From Caulobacteraceae bacterium UBA3198 (GTDB lineage Bacteria > Pseudomonadota > Alphaproteobacteria > Caulobacterales > Caulobacteraceae), in NCBI GenBank assembly GCA_002363865.1, contig DEWY01000013.1, positions 310,001 through 374,000 on the forward strand: a DNA stretch of 64,000 nucleotides, read 5' to 3'. Under the pieces are notes generated by a model. The model had not been told where the DNA came from. It saw only the letters and a list, made by a program, of their open reading frames with translations, and searched no databases. Made by a program: the position numbers and the translations under genes. Shown here piece by piece: positions 16,912-26,247 of the stretch. Positions within the stretch are counted from its first letter, which is position 1. Each line of letters begins with the position of its first letter.

Positions 16912-17934
16912 ATGGCTTTTGATTCCTCGGCCGACGCCGGCCGCCTCAGCGCCGCGCACTGGCGCAAGACGCTGGCGGCCTATCGCAGTCCCCAGCTTTC
17001 CCGCAGCCTGGCGGAGATCGCCTGGACGGTTCTTCCCCTGGCCGGCTTCGCCCTGGCGGCCACCCTGCTGGCAGCCAACGGGATTTGGCTCGGTCTGCTG
17101 CTCTGCGTGCCGGCGGCGGCTTTCCTGGTGCGGATGTTCATGCTGCAGCACGACTGCGGTCACGGCTCGCTGTTCGCCAGCCGGGAGGTCAATGACGCCG
17201 TCGGACGGGTGCTGGGGGTTCTGACGCTCACCCCTTACGGCTACTGGCAGGCCTCGCACGCCAATCACCATGGGACGTCGGGCAATCTCGACCGCCGGGA
17301 GTTGGGCGCCATCGAGCTGATGACCGTGGAAGAGTACCAGGGCCGCACAGCCCTGGGCCGGTTCCTCTATCGGTTTTACCGTCATCCGGTGGTCCTGTTC
17401 GCCATCGGGCCGGCCTACATGTTCTTCCTGCAGCATCGGCTGCCCATTGGCATGATGGGCGATCGCAAGGCCTGGATCAGCGTCATGGGCGCCAATCTCG
17501 GCATCGCCGCGGTGATCGCGGCGGGCGTGGCGGTCTTCGGGGCCGTCCCGTTCCTGGCGGTCTATGGGATCACGGTCTTCCTGGCCGCCGCCGCCGGGGT
17601 ATGGCTGTTCTACGTCCAGCATCAGTTCGAACAGACCACCTGGGCCCGGGCGGGCGCCTGGAACCTGCATGACGCCGCCCTGCATGGCAGCTCCTTTTAC
17701 GACCTGCCGCGGCCGCTGGCCTGGCTGACGGCCAATATCGGCGTGCATCACGTGCACCATCTGCACAGCCGCATTCCCTTCTACCGCCTGGGCGACGCGC
17801 TGAAGGACTATCCGGAGCTGCGCGGCTACAGCCGGCTCGGAGTCCGTGAGAGCCTCGGCTGCGCGCGGCTGGCCCTGTGGGACGAGGCGGCCGGCCGCAT
17901 GATCGGCTTCAAGGACCTGCGCCAGCCGGCCTGA
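16912..17934 (+). CDS. Membrane fatty acid desaturase
   Basis: A 340-residue integral membrane di-iron enzyme. The three histidine boxes are HDCGH (80-84), HANHH (116-120) and HHVHH (279-283), which bind the iron centre; four or so membrane helices lie at about 37-75, 160-175, 190-235. This set and spacing fit the delta-12/omega-type acyl-lipid desaturase group that inserts a double bond into membrane fatty acids at low temperature. Regiospecificity cannot be read from sequence. The frame is open far upstream into mnmA, but the ATG at 16912 avoids overlap and gives a normal N-terminus. The thiolase gene follows after 53 bases. Confidence 0.87.
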   Translation: MAFDSSADAGRLSAAHWRKTLAAYRSPQLSRSLAEIAWTVLPLAGFALAATLLAANGIWLGLLLCVPAAAFLVRMFMLQHDCGHGSLFASREVNDAVGRVLGVLTLTPYGYWQASHANHHGTSGNLDRRELGAIELMTVEEYQGRTALGRFLYRFYRHPVVLFAIGPAYMFFLQHRLPIGMMGDRKAWISVMGANLGIAAVIAAGVAVFGAVPFLAVYGITVFLAAAAGVWLFYVQHQFEQTTWARAGAWNLHDAALHGSSFYDLPRPLAWLTANIGVHHVHHLHSRIPFYRLGDALKDYPELRGYSRLGVRESLGCARLALWDEAAGRMIGFKDLRQPA

Positions 17935-17987
17935 GGCCGCCGACAGCCGGACTGGAGGGGCCGGCTCGGGCGGAGTATCTTCCGGCC

Positions 17988-19175
17988 ATGAGCCAGACCG
18001 ATCCCGTTGTCATCGCCGCCTTCGCCCGCACGCCCATGGGCGGCTTCCAGGGCGCCCTGTCGCCCCTGAAGGCCACCGAACTGGGCGCCGCGGCGGTCCG
18101 CGCCGCCGTCGCCCGCGCGGGCGTGGACCCCGACCTGGTCGAGCAGATCTTCATGGGCTGCGTCCTGCCGGCCGGGCTCGGCCAGGCGCCGGCCCGTCAG
18201 GCGGCGCTCGGCGCTGGCCTGCCGAGGTCGGTGCAGGCGACCACCGTCAACAAGATGTGCGGGTCGGGCATGCAGGCGGCCATCATGGCCCACGACGCCC
18301 TGGCCGCCGGTTCGGCCGAGATCATCATCGCCGGCGGCATGGAGAGCATGTCGAACGCCCCCTATCTGCTGGCCAAGCACCGGTCGGGGGCGCGGATCGG
18401 CCACGACACCGCCTTTGACCACATGTATCTCGACGGTCTGGAGGACGCCTATGAGCCGGGCAGGCTTATGGGATCCTTCGCCGAGGAGAGGGCGCGGGCC
18501 TATCAGTTCACCCGCGAGGCCATGGATGCGTTTGCGATTCTGAGCCTGTCGCGAGCGCGGACGGCCACGGAGACCGGCGCCTTTGAAGGCGAGATCGTTC
18601 CGGTGGAGGTGACCACCCGCAAGGGCGCCGAAACCGTCGCCACCGACGAGCAGCCGCTGAAGGCCGACCCGGCCAAGATCCCCAACCTCAAGCCCGCCTT
18701 CGCCAAGGACGGGACGATCACCGCGGCCAACGCCAGCTCGATCAGCGACGGGGCCGCGGCCCTGGTCCTGACCCGAGCCTCGGTGGCGGAGAAGCTTGGC
18801 CTGCCGGTGGTCGCGCGGATCGCATCTCACGCCGCCCACGCCCATGAGCCAGGCCAGTTCACCACCGCCCCGGTCCCGGCCATGCGCAAGGCCCTGGCCA
18901 GGGCCGGCTGGACCGTGGATGAGGTCGATCTGTTCGAGGTGAATGAAGCCTTCGCCGTGGTGGCGATGATTGCCGAGCGCGAACTGGCCATTCCCCGGGA
19001 GAAGCTGAACGTCAATGGCGGCGCCTGCGCGCTTGGCCATCCCATCGGGGCGTCTGGCGCGCGGATCCTGGCCACCCTGATCGCGGCGCTGCAGGCCCGC
19101 GGCGGTCGTCGCGGCCTCGCCAGCCTGTGCATCGGCGGCGGCGAGGCCACGGCGGTGGCGGTGGAACTGGTCTGA
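17988..19175 (+). CDS. Acetyl-CoA acetyltransferase (thiolase)
   Basis: A 395-residue thiolase that condenses two acetyl-CoA to acetoacetyl-CoA or works in reverse in degradation. The acyl-accepting Cys91 is in VNKMCGSGMQA; the second active-site block NVNGGACALGHPIGASGAR holds the catalytic His, and the base Cys is in SLCIGGGEATA near the C-terminus. The motif EVNEAFAVV is also typical. Length is normal. Whether it serves polyhydroxybutyrate synthesis, ketone or branched-chain degradation cannot be decided, since no phaB or beta-oxidation gene is adjacent. A palindromic element begins directly after the stop. Confidence 0.92.
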   Translation: MSQTDPVVIAAFARTPMGGFQGALSPLKATELGAAAVRAAVARAGVDPDLVEQIFMGCVLPAGLGQAPARQAALGAGLPRSVQATTVNKMCGSGMQAAIMAHDALAAGSAEIIIAGGMESMSNAPYLLAKHRSGARIGHDTAFDHMYLDGLEDAYEPGRLMGSFAEERARAYQFTREAMDAFAILSLSRARTATETGAFEGEIVPVEVTTRKGAETVATDEQPLKADPAKIPNLKPAFAKDGTITAANASSISDGAAALVLTRASVAEKLGLPVVARIASHAAHAHEPGQFTTAPVPAMRKALARAGWTVDEVDLFEVNEAFAVVAMIAERELAIPREKLNVNGGACALGHPIGASGARILATLIAALQARGGRRGLASLCIGGGEATAVAVELV

Positions 19176-19220
19176 AGCGCGTTCCGATAAGTGGGAACCG
19201 GTTACCGGATCAAAACGCGC
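19176..19220. repeat. Palindromic intergenic element, copy 2 of 3
   Basis: It begins AGCGCGTTCCGATAAG, has the central GTGGGAACCGGTTA and ends CAAAACGCGC. It starts on the base after the thiolase stop codon and lies between the convergent thiolase and fumC genes, just as copy 1 lies after flhB. Confidence 0.85.
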
Positions 19221-19241
19221 GCCATCTAGTGGCTCTCAAGC

Positions 19242-20633
<1,392 letters not shown>

Positions 20634-20717
20634 CGCAGGGATCTCCAGCCTGAAATTGTCGGGCCGGTTTAGCGAGGCCGGGCGAGACTGCAAAGCGTCT
20701 GCGGGCTAGAGAGAGCC

Positions 20718-21128
20718 ATGAACGATGGCTGGACCCACCACGGCAAGGTGCGCGCCCGGGAGGGCGAAGGCGATCTGGAGGTCGTGGTCGACGGCCTGAC
20801 GACCCAGGCCAAGTACTATAAGCCGCTGATCTATGAGTTCTTCCGGAAGGCCTGGCGCGGCGCCCGGCCGGCCTGGGGCGACTATGCCGTGGAGATCGCC
20901 ATGGAATATGTCGGCGATCCGCCGTGGCTGGATCTCGACAACCTGGCCAAGGCGATCCTCGACGCCATCAAGGGCTACGCCTTCCACGACGACGCCCAGG
21001 TGGCCCGCCTGCTGGTGGAGCGGCGGGCTGGCGAGCGCGAGCGGATCATCGTGCGCGTACGCCGCCTGGCCGATGGCGGCGTCCAACCTGGACTGGGCGT
21101 CTCAGGCGGTCCGGGCCGGCCGTTCTAG
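20718..21128 (+). CDS. RusA-family Holliday junction resolvase-like protein
   Basis: A 136-residue protein with the RusA catalytic signature: Asp72, Asp74 and Asn75 in LDLDNLAKAILDAIKG, Lys78, Asp82, and Asp91-Asp92 in FHDDAQV. RusA enzymes cut Holliday junctions as dimers and are usually phage-derived. Here there is no phage gene nearby, so it looks like a resident chromosomal copy. A GAGAGAG ribosome site precedes the ATG. The last 27 bases overlap the 3' end of the convergent membrane-protein gene. Alternative: a related small nuclease with a different substrate. Confidence 0.8.
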   Translation: MNDGWTHHGKVRAREGEGDLEVVVDGLTTQAKYYKPLIYEFFRKAWRGARPAWGDYAVEIAMEYVGDPPWLDLDNLAKAILDAIKGYAFHDDAQVARLLVERRAGERERIIVRVRRLADGGVQPGLGVSGGPGRPF

Positions 21129-21488
21129 GGCCAGCACAGCCAGGGCTCCATAGGCCACGACCACCAGGGCGCCATAGCGGCCCAGGCTCTCTGGGGGCAG
21201 GTCGGGCATCAAAGCGTCGAACAGCGCCATGACCAGGATCGAGCCCAACAAGCCGGGCGCGCTGAAGGCGAGCGCCGCGGGCGTCCGTCTGCGTTGTGGC
21301 AGCCGGCGCAGTCGGGCGGTGAGATGGAAGAAGAAGGCGATGGCGATCGCCACAAGGGCGGCGTTCAAGGCGTAGAACCAGAAGGCCTGCTCGATCAGTC
21401 CGCCCGCGAAGGCGGCATAGAACAGGGTGGCGGCCAACCACACCACGGTCCCGGCGACGGCGAACCAGAAACTGTCTTCTTTCGACAC
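21102..21488 (-). CDS. Small integral membrane protein, uncharacterised
   Basis: A 128-residue protein with four predicted membrane segments (about residues 7-25, 33-55, 72-95 and 105-123) and a basic loop (ARLRRLPQRRR) between the second and third. The GTG at 21488 is preferred as start because GGGAGGTG lies 4-5 bases upstream, giving an N-terminus of SKEDSFWF; an ATG at 21518 would need an extra 10 residues. I do not recognise the family. Its 3' end overlaps the convergent RusA-like gene by 27 bases, which is short but both frames have normal codon use. Confidence 0.68.
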   Translation of the reverse strand: MSKEDSFWFAVAGTVVWLAATLFYAAFAGGLIEQAFWFYALNAALVAIAIAFFFHLTARLRRLPQRRRTPAALAFSAPGLLGSILVMALFDALMPDLPPESLGRYGALVVVAYGALAVLALERPARTA

Positions 21489-21630
21489 GACACACCTCCC
21501 ATGACCCATTTTAGGCATAGGGCTGCGACAGTCGTGCCAAGGCCAAGGTTCGCGCGCGGCGCGTGAAAAAGCGGCCGCGCCTTACAGCGCGGCCGCCATT
21601 CTCGCGAACCGATCCTGGGGGAGAAGAGGT

Positions 21631-21921
21631 TCAGCGATACTGTTGCAGTCGGGTGGTGCGCAGGCCGGCGAGCCCATGACGCTCAATGGACTTCTGCCAG
21701 GCGAGGAACTCCTCGGAGGTCAGGCCATAGCGCGTCAGGGCGTCTTCCAGGCTCAGCAGCCCGCCGCGGACGGCGGCCACCACCTCGGCCTTGCGACGGA
21801 TCACCCAGCGCCCGGTGTCGGCCGGCGGCAGATCGGCGAGCGTCAGGGGCGCGCCGGTCGGGCCGATCACATAGGGCTCGCCGCGGCTGTTGGTTCGGGT
21901 CTGTTGTTGTTGTTGCAACAT
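21631..21921 (-). CDS. sciP: CtrA inhibitor protein SciP (DUF1153)
   Basis: A 96-residue helix-turn-helix protein of the DUF1153 family. The conserved core is NSRGEPYVIGPTGAPLTLADLPP, then TGRWVIRRKAEVVAAV and a helical pair GLLSLEDALTRYGLTSEEFLAW and ERHGLAGLRTT. In Caulobacter SciP binds DNA-bound CtrA and blocks its activation of target promoters after the swarmer stage, and its gene sits next to flagellar hook genes as here. The N-terminal LQQQQQ run is low complexity. It lies downstream of flgE on the same strand but has its own 178-base leader with a likely CtrA box, so it is probably CtrA-activated. Confidence 0.93.
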   Translation of the reverse strand: MLQQQQQTRTNSRGEPYVIGPTGAPLTLADLPPADTGRWVIRRKAEVVAAVRGGLLSLEDALTRYGLTSEEFLAWQKSIERHGLAGLRTTRLQQYR

Positions 21922-22066
21922 GGCTTTACGCCCTTCACACCATCATCGTTGAGCCAGACCATAGCCGGCCTGCCATAACAGCTCGTGAATCCCGATAGTG
22001 AAAAAGTTAGTAACCATTTGATCCCCCCGTGTACTGAAATGATACAGTCAGAGATTTCAGAAGGGA

Positions 22067-22081
22067 TTAACCTTCACTAAA
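22067..22081 (-). promoter_or_regulatory. Candidate CtrA box upstream of sciP
   Basis: The minus strand reads TTTA-GTGAAGG-TTAA, matching the CtrA consensus TTAA-N7-TTAA at seven of eight fixed positions. It lies about 145 bp before the sciP start and just after the flgE stop. CtrA activation of sciP is known in Caulobacter; this particular site is inferred. Confidence 0.5.
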
Positions 22082-22099
22082 TCTCAGTTACGCGCCAAG

Positions 22100-23485
22100 T
22101 TATCGGCGCATACTGATGAGTTCATCCAACATCTGGTCGGCCGTTGTAATGATGCGCGAGCAGGCCGAGTAAGCTTTCTGCGTGGTGATCAGGCCGGTAA
22201 ACTCGGCCGACATGTCCACTGTGGAGTTTTCGAGGGTTGAGGGTGAAATGGCGCCGGCCCCGCCCTGGCCCGGGAGCTTGATCACATACTCGCCGCTGTC
22301 GATGGTGCCGCGATAGGCGTTGCCGCTGACCGCCTGCAGTCCGTCAGGATTGGTGAAGGTGGCGACGCCGACCCTTGCGATTTGTCGCACCTGGCTGTTG
22401 TCGAAGATGGCCGAGACGATTCCGGCCTCGTCCACTTCCACGCCGACCACGGTGCCGACGGTGGCGCCGTCGGGATTCACCAGGCGGACGGTCGAGGCGT
22501 TGGCGTACTGGGTCAGCTTGTCCAGGTCGAAGGTGATGTCCTGGGCGCCGACGCCCAGGGCGTCATCCCAGCGCGGCGTGCCCGCCGTGCCCGAGGCCGC
22601 CAGGCTGATGGTGGGGGCGGCCCCTGCGGCGCCGAACAGCGTGGTGTTGGTGAGGTCGATGGTGCCGTCCTGATTGAACATCACCAGGCCCTCGGCGATC
22701 TGGCCCGAGGGACCACCGGTCACGTCGCCGGCGGGAATGGCGTAGATCTCCGCGTGCCACTCGTTGGGATTGGCCGAGGAGCGCAGCAGGCTGATGGACA
22801 CCTTGTGAGTGCCGCCCATGGTGTCGACGACGTTCATCTCGATGCTGAAGTCCGGCTGGGTGCCGGTCAGCGGGTCGGCGTTTTCTTCCCAGTCGGCCAT
22901 GGAGCGGGTGGCGGCGTTATAGGTGGCTTCGGCCGCCGAGATGGTCTGGCGCTTGTCGAGGTTGGCGTTGATGACCACGTTGGCCGTGGCCTGAACCGCC
23001 GAGCCAAGGTTCTTGACGTTGATCGAGTTCAGCTCGTTCAGGTCGGAGGGGTTGTAGTTGATGGTGCCGTCGGCGGCGATCGGCCAGCCCTGCAGGAAGA
23101 AGCCGGCGTCGTTGCGCAGGAAGCCGTCGGCGTCGACGCTGAATGAGCCCGCACGGGTGAAGACCCGCTTGTCGGCGTCCGTCAGGCCCGCGCCCTTTTC
23201 GGTGACGATGAAGAAGCCGTCGCCGGCGATGGCGAGGTCGGTGGAGGCGTTGGCGCTTTGGATCAGCCCCTGTTGGCTGATGTATTGCCGGGTCAGGCCC
23301 TGAACCCCGCCGGCGCTGTAGCGCCCGGTCACCGCCTGGGCGGTCACGATGTTGGCGAAGTTCACCTGATTGCGCTTGTAGGCGACGGTGTTGATGTTGG
23401 CGATGTTGTCAGAGATCGCCGCGAGCGCGGAGGAATTGGCGGTCAATCCCGAGACGCCGGCGAGCATGGCGCTGTTGATGCTCAT
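22100..23485 (-). CDS. flgE: Flagellar hook protein FlgE
   Basis: A 461-residue axial protein that polymerises into the flagellar hook. The N-terminal rod/hook motif is complete (SGLTANSSALAAISDNIANINTVAYK, about residues 13-38), a FlgE/F/G beta-domain block is at about 75-135 (AGDGFFIV, TRAGSFSVDADGFL) and the C-terminal coiled-coil (STVDMSAEFTGLITTQKAYSACSRIITTADQMLDEL) closes it. It is clearly shorter than Caulobacter crescentus FlgE (about 590 residues), the difference falling in the variable middle domain. A Cys is present in the otherwise conserved C-terminal helix (YSACSRI; usually YSANSRI). It lies 59 bases after flgD. Confidence 0.95.
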   Translation of the reverse strand: MSINSAMLAGVSGLTANSSALAAISDNIANINTVAYKRNQVNFANIVTAQAVTGRYSAGGVQGLTRQYISQQGLIQSANASTDLAIAGDGFFIVTEKGAGLTDADKRVFTRAGSFSVDADGFLRNDAGFFLQGWPIAADGTINYNPSDLNELNSINVKNLGSAVQATANVVINANLDKRQTISAAEATYNAATRSMADWEENADPLTGTQPDFSIEMNVVDTMGGTHKVSISLLRSSANPNEWHAEIYAIPAGDVTGGPSGQIAEGLVMFNQDGTIDLTNTTLFGAAGAAPTISLAASGTAGTPRWDDALGVGAQDITFDLDKLTQYANASTVRLVNPDGATVGTVVGVEVDEAGIVSAIFDNSQVRQIARVGVATFTNPDGLQAVSGNAYRGTIDSGEYVIKLPGQGGAGAISPSTLENSTVDMSAEFTGLITTQKAYSACSRIITTADQMLDELISMRR

Positions 23486-23544
23486 GGGGGTGTTTGCCTT
23501 CTTGGTTGAGACTTGAGTGGCGGTTGCGTCCGTTCAGGACGCGG

Positions 23545-24282
23545 TCAGGCCGCCAGCGCCGGCGTTTCGTCGTCGCTGTTGTTACTGGGGTCAGGCGTTC
23601 CGCCTGAGGCTGTGCTGGAGGTCGGCGGCAGGCCGATGCTGCTGATGGTCTGCCAGAGGGCGCGGCTGCCGCCGATGGTCACATAGGTCTGGCCGTCCAC
23701 CTGCTCGACGGCGCGGACCAGCCCCTCGATGAAGGTGTTGTGGCCCACCGCGGCGCCGGCGGAGTCGGTGGCGGTGATCCGTAGGGTGTAGGTTCCGCCG
23801 TCGGGCTGCTGGGCGCCCAGGACGTTCTTGCCGTCCCAACGGAAGTCGTGCTCGCCGCCGGCCACATTCTCCAGGGCCTCGACGTGGACGATGGCGCCCT
23901 TGTCGTCGAGGACCTCGATCTTGACGCTCTGGGCCTCGCGGTCGAGGCGGAAGATCCAGTCGGCGGCCTTGTCGGTCAGGGCGGCCTGGTCGGTGGCGGC
24001 GCGGACCTGCTTGCCGATCAGGCTGACGGCGTCGGCGACGCCGTCGCCGGCCGAGCCGACCAGCTGCTTGAGCAGGTCGTTGGTCAGCAGCTGCTGTTCA
24101 ACCCCGGTCATCTGGACGATCTGCTGGGTGAAGTCCCCAGAATCCATCGGCGACAGGGGATCCTGGTTCTTCATCTGCGTCGTCAGCAGCACCAGGAAGG
24201 TGTCGAAGCTCTCAGCCAGACGCTGATTGCCCACACTGGTGGAGACAGCGCTCTGAGAATTGGAGACGGCGTTAGTTTCCAT
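23545..24282 (-). CDS. flgD: Hook-capping scaffold protein FlgD
   Basis: A 245-residue protein that caps the growing hook so FlgE subunits can assemble. The N-terminal conserved region FLVLLTTQMKNQDPLSPMDSGDFTQQIVQMTGVEQQL (about residues 28-65) is the hallmark; the C-terminal part (about 105-210) is the tudor/FnIII-like FlgD domain with HDFRWDGKNVLG and GTYTLRITATDSAG. The tail is rich in Ser, Thr and Asn. It starts 9 bases after fliK and is followed by flgE, forming the hook operon. Confidence 0.95.
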   Translation of the reverse strand: METNAVSNSQSAVSTSVGNQRLAESFDTFLVLLTTQMKNQDPLSPMDSGDFTQQIVQMTGVEQQLLTNDLLKQLVGSAGDGVADAVSLIGKQVRAATDQAALTDKAADWIFRLDREAQSVKIEVLDDKGAIVHVEALENVAGGEHDFRWDGKNVLGAQQPDGGTYTLRITATDSAGAAVGHNTFIEGLVRAVEQVDGQTYVTIGGSRALWQTISSIGLPPTSSTASGGTPDPSNNSDDETPALAA

Positions 24283-24291
24283 GGGGCTTCT

Positions 24292-25824
24292 CTAAATCCG
24301 AAGGTCCACGCCGGTCGGGGACTGGCGTTGCTGGTAGAGACGGGTGGCGACCGCGGCGGTGTCAGCCTCGTCGGCCATGCCAAGCGCGCTCTGGAAGGCG
24401 CGGCCCTGCCAGGCGTCGCGCTCAGGGGCCTGGTCGGCGAACTGGCCGCCGCCACGCTGATCCTGGGGCGAATTGAAGGAAAGCCCCCCCGACAGATCGA
24501 AGCCGGCCTGTTCCAGGGCGCGCAGCAGTTCGCCTGAGCGGCCGCGCATTTCATTGGCCGCGTGGGGGCTGTCGAAGGCCATGGCGGCGGTGAGCTTGCC
24601 CTGGGCGTCGATGTCCACCCGCACATCAACCCGGCCCAGACCCTCAGGGGTGAGTTGGATGTCGAAATGGGTCGAACGGCCTTCGAGGCGGCGGGACACC
24701 TGGGCGGCGAGATCAGCGAGCGTCGCAGACGTGGCCGCGGGGCGGGCCGCGTCCCGGGCTTCGGAGAGCGGCGCCGCCGTGCTGTTGGCTGCCAAGGTCC
24801 CGACGGAGTCGGGATCATCAAGACCGCCCGCCTCAATGGTCTCTACCGACGCCGCTGTGGCGTCGGCCAGGGCGGGCTCCGGGGGCGGGGCGATGGCCGG
24901 CTCGGTCTTGGCGGCCAGCGTGGTCGCGCCGGTCGTCATGGCGAAGGGCGAGGGAGGCTGCGCCGCAAAGGCGCTCTTGGCCTCCGTCATGGCGGCCTTG
25001 AACGGCGTGGCCTCCGGGGTGTCGGCGCCGTCGACTTCGGGGGCGGCGGTGGCTGACGATCCAGACTGGCTGGCCTTCAGGGTGACGACGCCGGCGGCGG
25101 CTGCGGCGGTCATCAGAGGCTGGGCGCTGGCCTGGGCCGTCGCGGCGGGGGTGGTCGGGGCGGCTGTGGGTTGGGCGACCGGTTCAGTCGTGGTCGGGAC
25201 GGTCGGGCTCGCCACAGGGGCCGCGGGCGTCCGGCGGCCGGCGACATCGGCCAGGGCCAGGGGCCCTTTCTCGGCCCTGATCCCTTCAGCGGCCGGGTTC
25301 GGCGCGGGTCGGGACGCCGCCAGGTCTGTGGGCGTCTCTTCGGCGCCTTCGACGGGCGCCGCCGCAGTTTGAACCTGCGCAGCCTCTGGCGCGGCTTCGC
25401 CATCCAGGACGGCCGCGTCGACCGGCAGCTCTGTCGTGGTTTGCTGCGCAAGCCCAGTCGCCGCAAGCGGGCCTGGGCCCACCGGCTGGGCCGCGGGGCC
25501 CGAGGCGGTCGAGGCCGTCAGTTCAGGCGAGGCTGGAGTCGGCGCCGCTTGGGCCAGACCGACGAGCGCGGCCTGAGCGTCCGGTGAGAGGGCGTCGTCG
25601 CCTTGCGCCTCCGGATCGATCTCCTCGCCCTCTTGTGGAACGACAAGCTTGCCGCCGGCGGAGGTCGGTGTGGCGGCCACGGGCTGGGCCTGGGTTTCCG
25701 CCGGGCCGCCGAACAGGGCGGCCATGAGGTCGTCGAAGCCCGCCGCGCCAGATCCCGCTGGGGCGGCGGCGCCGGCGGCGGGCGGCGGAGCGGGCGGAGC
25801 GATGGGAAGCAACGAAAACGACAT
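24292..25824 (-). CDS. fliK: Flagellar hook-length control protein FliK
   Basis: A 510-residue protein very rich in Ala, Pro, Thr and Glu through most of its length, as expected of the extended molecular ruler. The C-terminal domain (about residues 375-470: VSRRLEGRSTHFDIQLTPEGLGRVDVRVDI is its beginning in outline, followed by LLRALEQAGFDLSGG) is the conserved part that acts on FlhB to switch export. The ATG at 25824 is chosen because it starts MSFSLLPIAPP, after which low complexity begins, and it fits a leader of about 75 bases from the sigma-54 promoter at 25911-25926. flgD follows after 9 bases. Confidence 0.88.
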   Translation of the reverse strand: MSFSLLPIAPPAPPPAAGAAAPAGSGAAGFDDLMAALFGGPAETQAQPVAATPTSAGGKLVVPQEGEEIDPEAQGDDALSPDAQAALVGLAQAAPTPASPELTASTASGPAAQPVGPGPLAATGLAQQTTTELPVDAAVLDGEAAPEAAQVQTAAAPVEGAEETPTDLAASRPAPNPAAEGIRAEKGPLALADVAGRRTPAAPVASPTVPTTTEPVAQPTAAPTTPAATAQASAQPLMTAAAAAGVVTLKASQSGSSATAAPEVDGADTPEATPFKAAMTEAKSAFAAQPPSPFAMTTGATTLAAKTEPAIAPPPEPALADATAASVETIEAGGLDDPDSVGTLAANSTAAPLSEARDAARPAATSATLADLAAQVSRRLEGRSTHFDIQLTPEGLGRVDVRVDIDAQGKLTAAMAFDSPHAANEMRGRSGELLRALEQAGFDLSGGLSFNSPQDQRGGGQFADQAPERDAWQGRAFQSALGMADEADTAAVATRLYQQRQSPTGVDLRI

Positions 25825-25910
25825 GGGGACCAGCAGGAGGGCGCCGCGGGGGACGCAGAAATTGGGGAATAGGCCGGCGCCTGCTGCGCCCAAGGGTTCG
25901 CCGGGATGTC

Positions 25911-25926
25911 AGCAACCTTCACGCCA
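25911..25926 (-). promoter_or_regulatory. Sigma-54 promoter for fliK-flgD-flgE
   Basis: The minus strand reads TGGCGTGAAGGTTGCT, matching TGGCAC-N5-TTGCT with the invariant GG and GC exactly 10 bases apart. The expected transcript start is near 25900, giving a leader of about 75 bases before fliK. Confidence 0.75.
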
Positions 25927-26085
25927 GTTTTTGATGCCCCGGTAAGCATATGAAAATAAACATAAAAAGGGTGGAGGTGGCGGCGTCTGCGCGCAATCGC
26001 GCAGGCGGAACTTGCCCAGTCGACGCCACGGGCCCGGACGAGTCTGCCGCCTTTCGGAAAGGTTACCGGCCGGCCTAGCCCAAAC

Positions 26086-26100
26086 TGGCGCCAGACTTGC
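26086..26100 (+). promoter_or_regulatory. Sigma-54 promoter for flgK-flgL
   Basis: The sequence TGGCGCCAGACTTGC has the -24 GG and -12 GC with the required 10-base spacing. The transcript would start near 26112, about 135 bases before flgK. Confidence 0.7.
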
Positions 26101-26190
26101 GACCACTGAAGGGTCTATTCCGGGCCCTGAATGGGTCGGTATTGAAAAGGCTAGGGTTTTTCCGGACCCTCGCGTGCGCGTTCACCTTAG

Positions 26191-26210
26191 GCCCGGCAGA
26201 ATGCGCCGGC
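26191..26210. promoter_or_regulatory. Candidate FlbD (ftr-like) site
   Basis: The 20-base sequence GCCCGGCAGAATGCGCCGGC is an imperfect palindrome with the CCCGGCAxAA and GC spacing that resembles flagellar ftr elements bound by FlbD in Caulobacter. It lies downstream of the flgK promoter start, where such sites are sometimes found. My recall of the consensus is approximate. Confidence 0.35.
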
Positions 26211-26247
26211 CCACGCAGCGAGGATTGCCGGGTGGAAGGATAAGGCC

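Larger units (their letters stand above)
25825..26247. promoter_or_regulatory. Divergent control region between fliK-flgDE and flgKL (423 bp)
   Basis: No gene is seen. It carries one sigma-54-type promoter on each strand (25911-25926 and 26086-26100), an AT-rich patch at about 25940-25970 unlike the surrounding sequence, where a bending protein such as IHF could bind, and a GC-rich imperfect palindrome at 26191-26210. This is the arrangement of late flagellar promoters in Caulobacter, driven by RpoN with FlbD. Confidence 0.7.

Noticed and set aside
20718..21128. Phage region around the RusA-like gene
   Set aside because: No integrase, capsid, lysis or replication gene lies nearby; neighbours are housekeeping genes.
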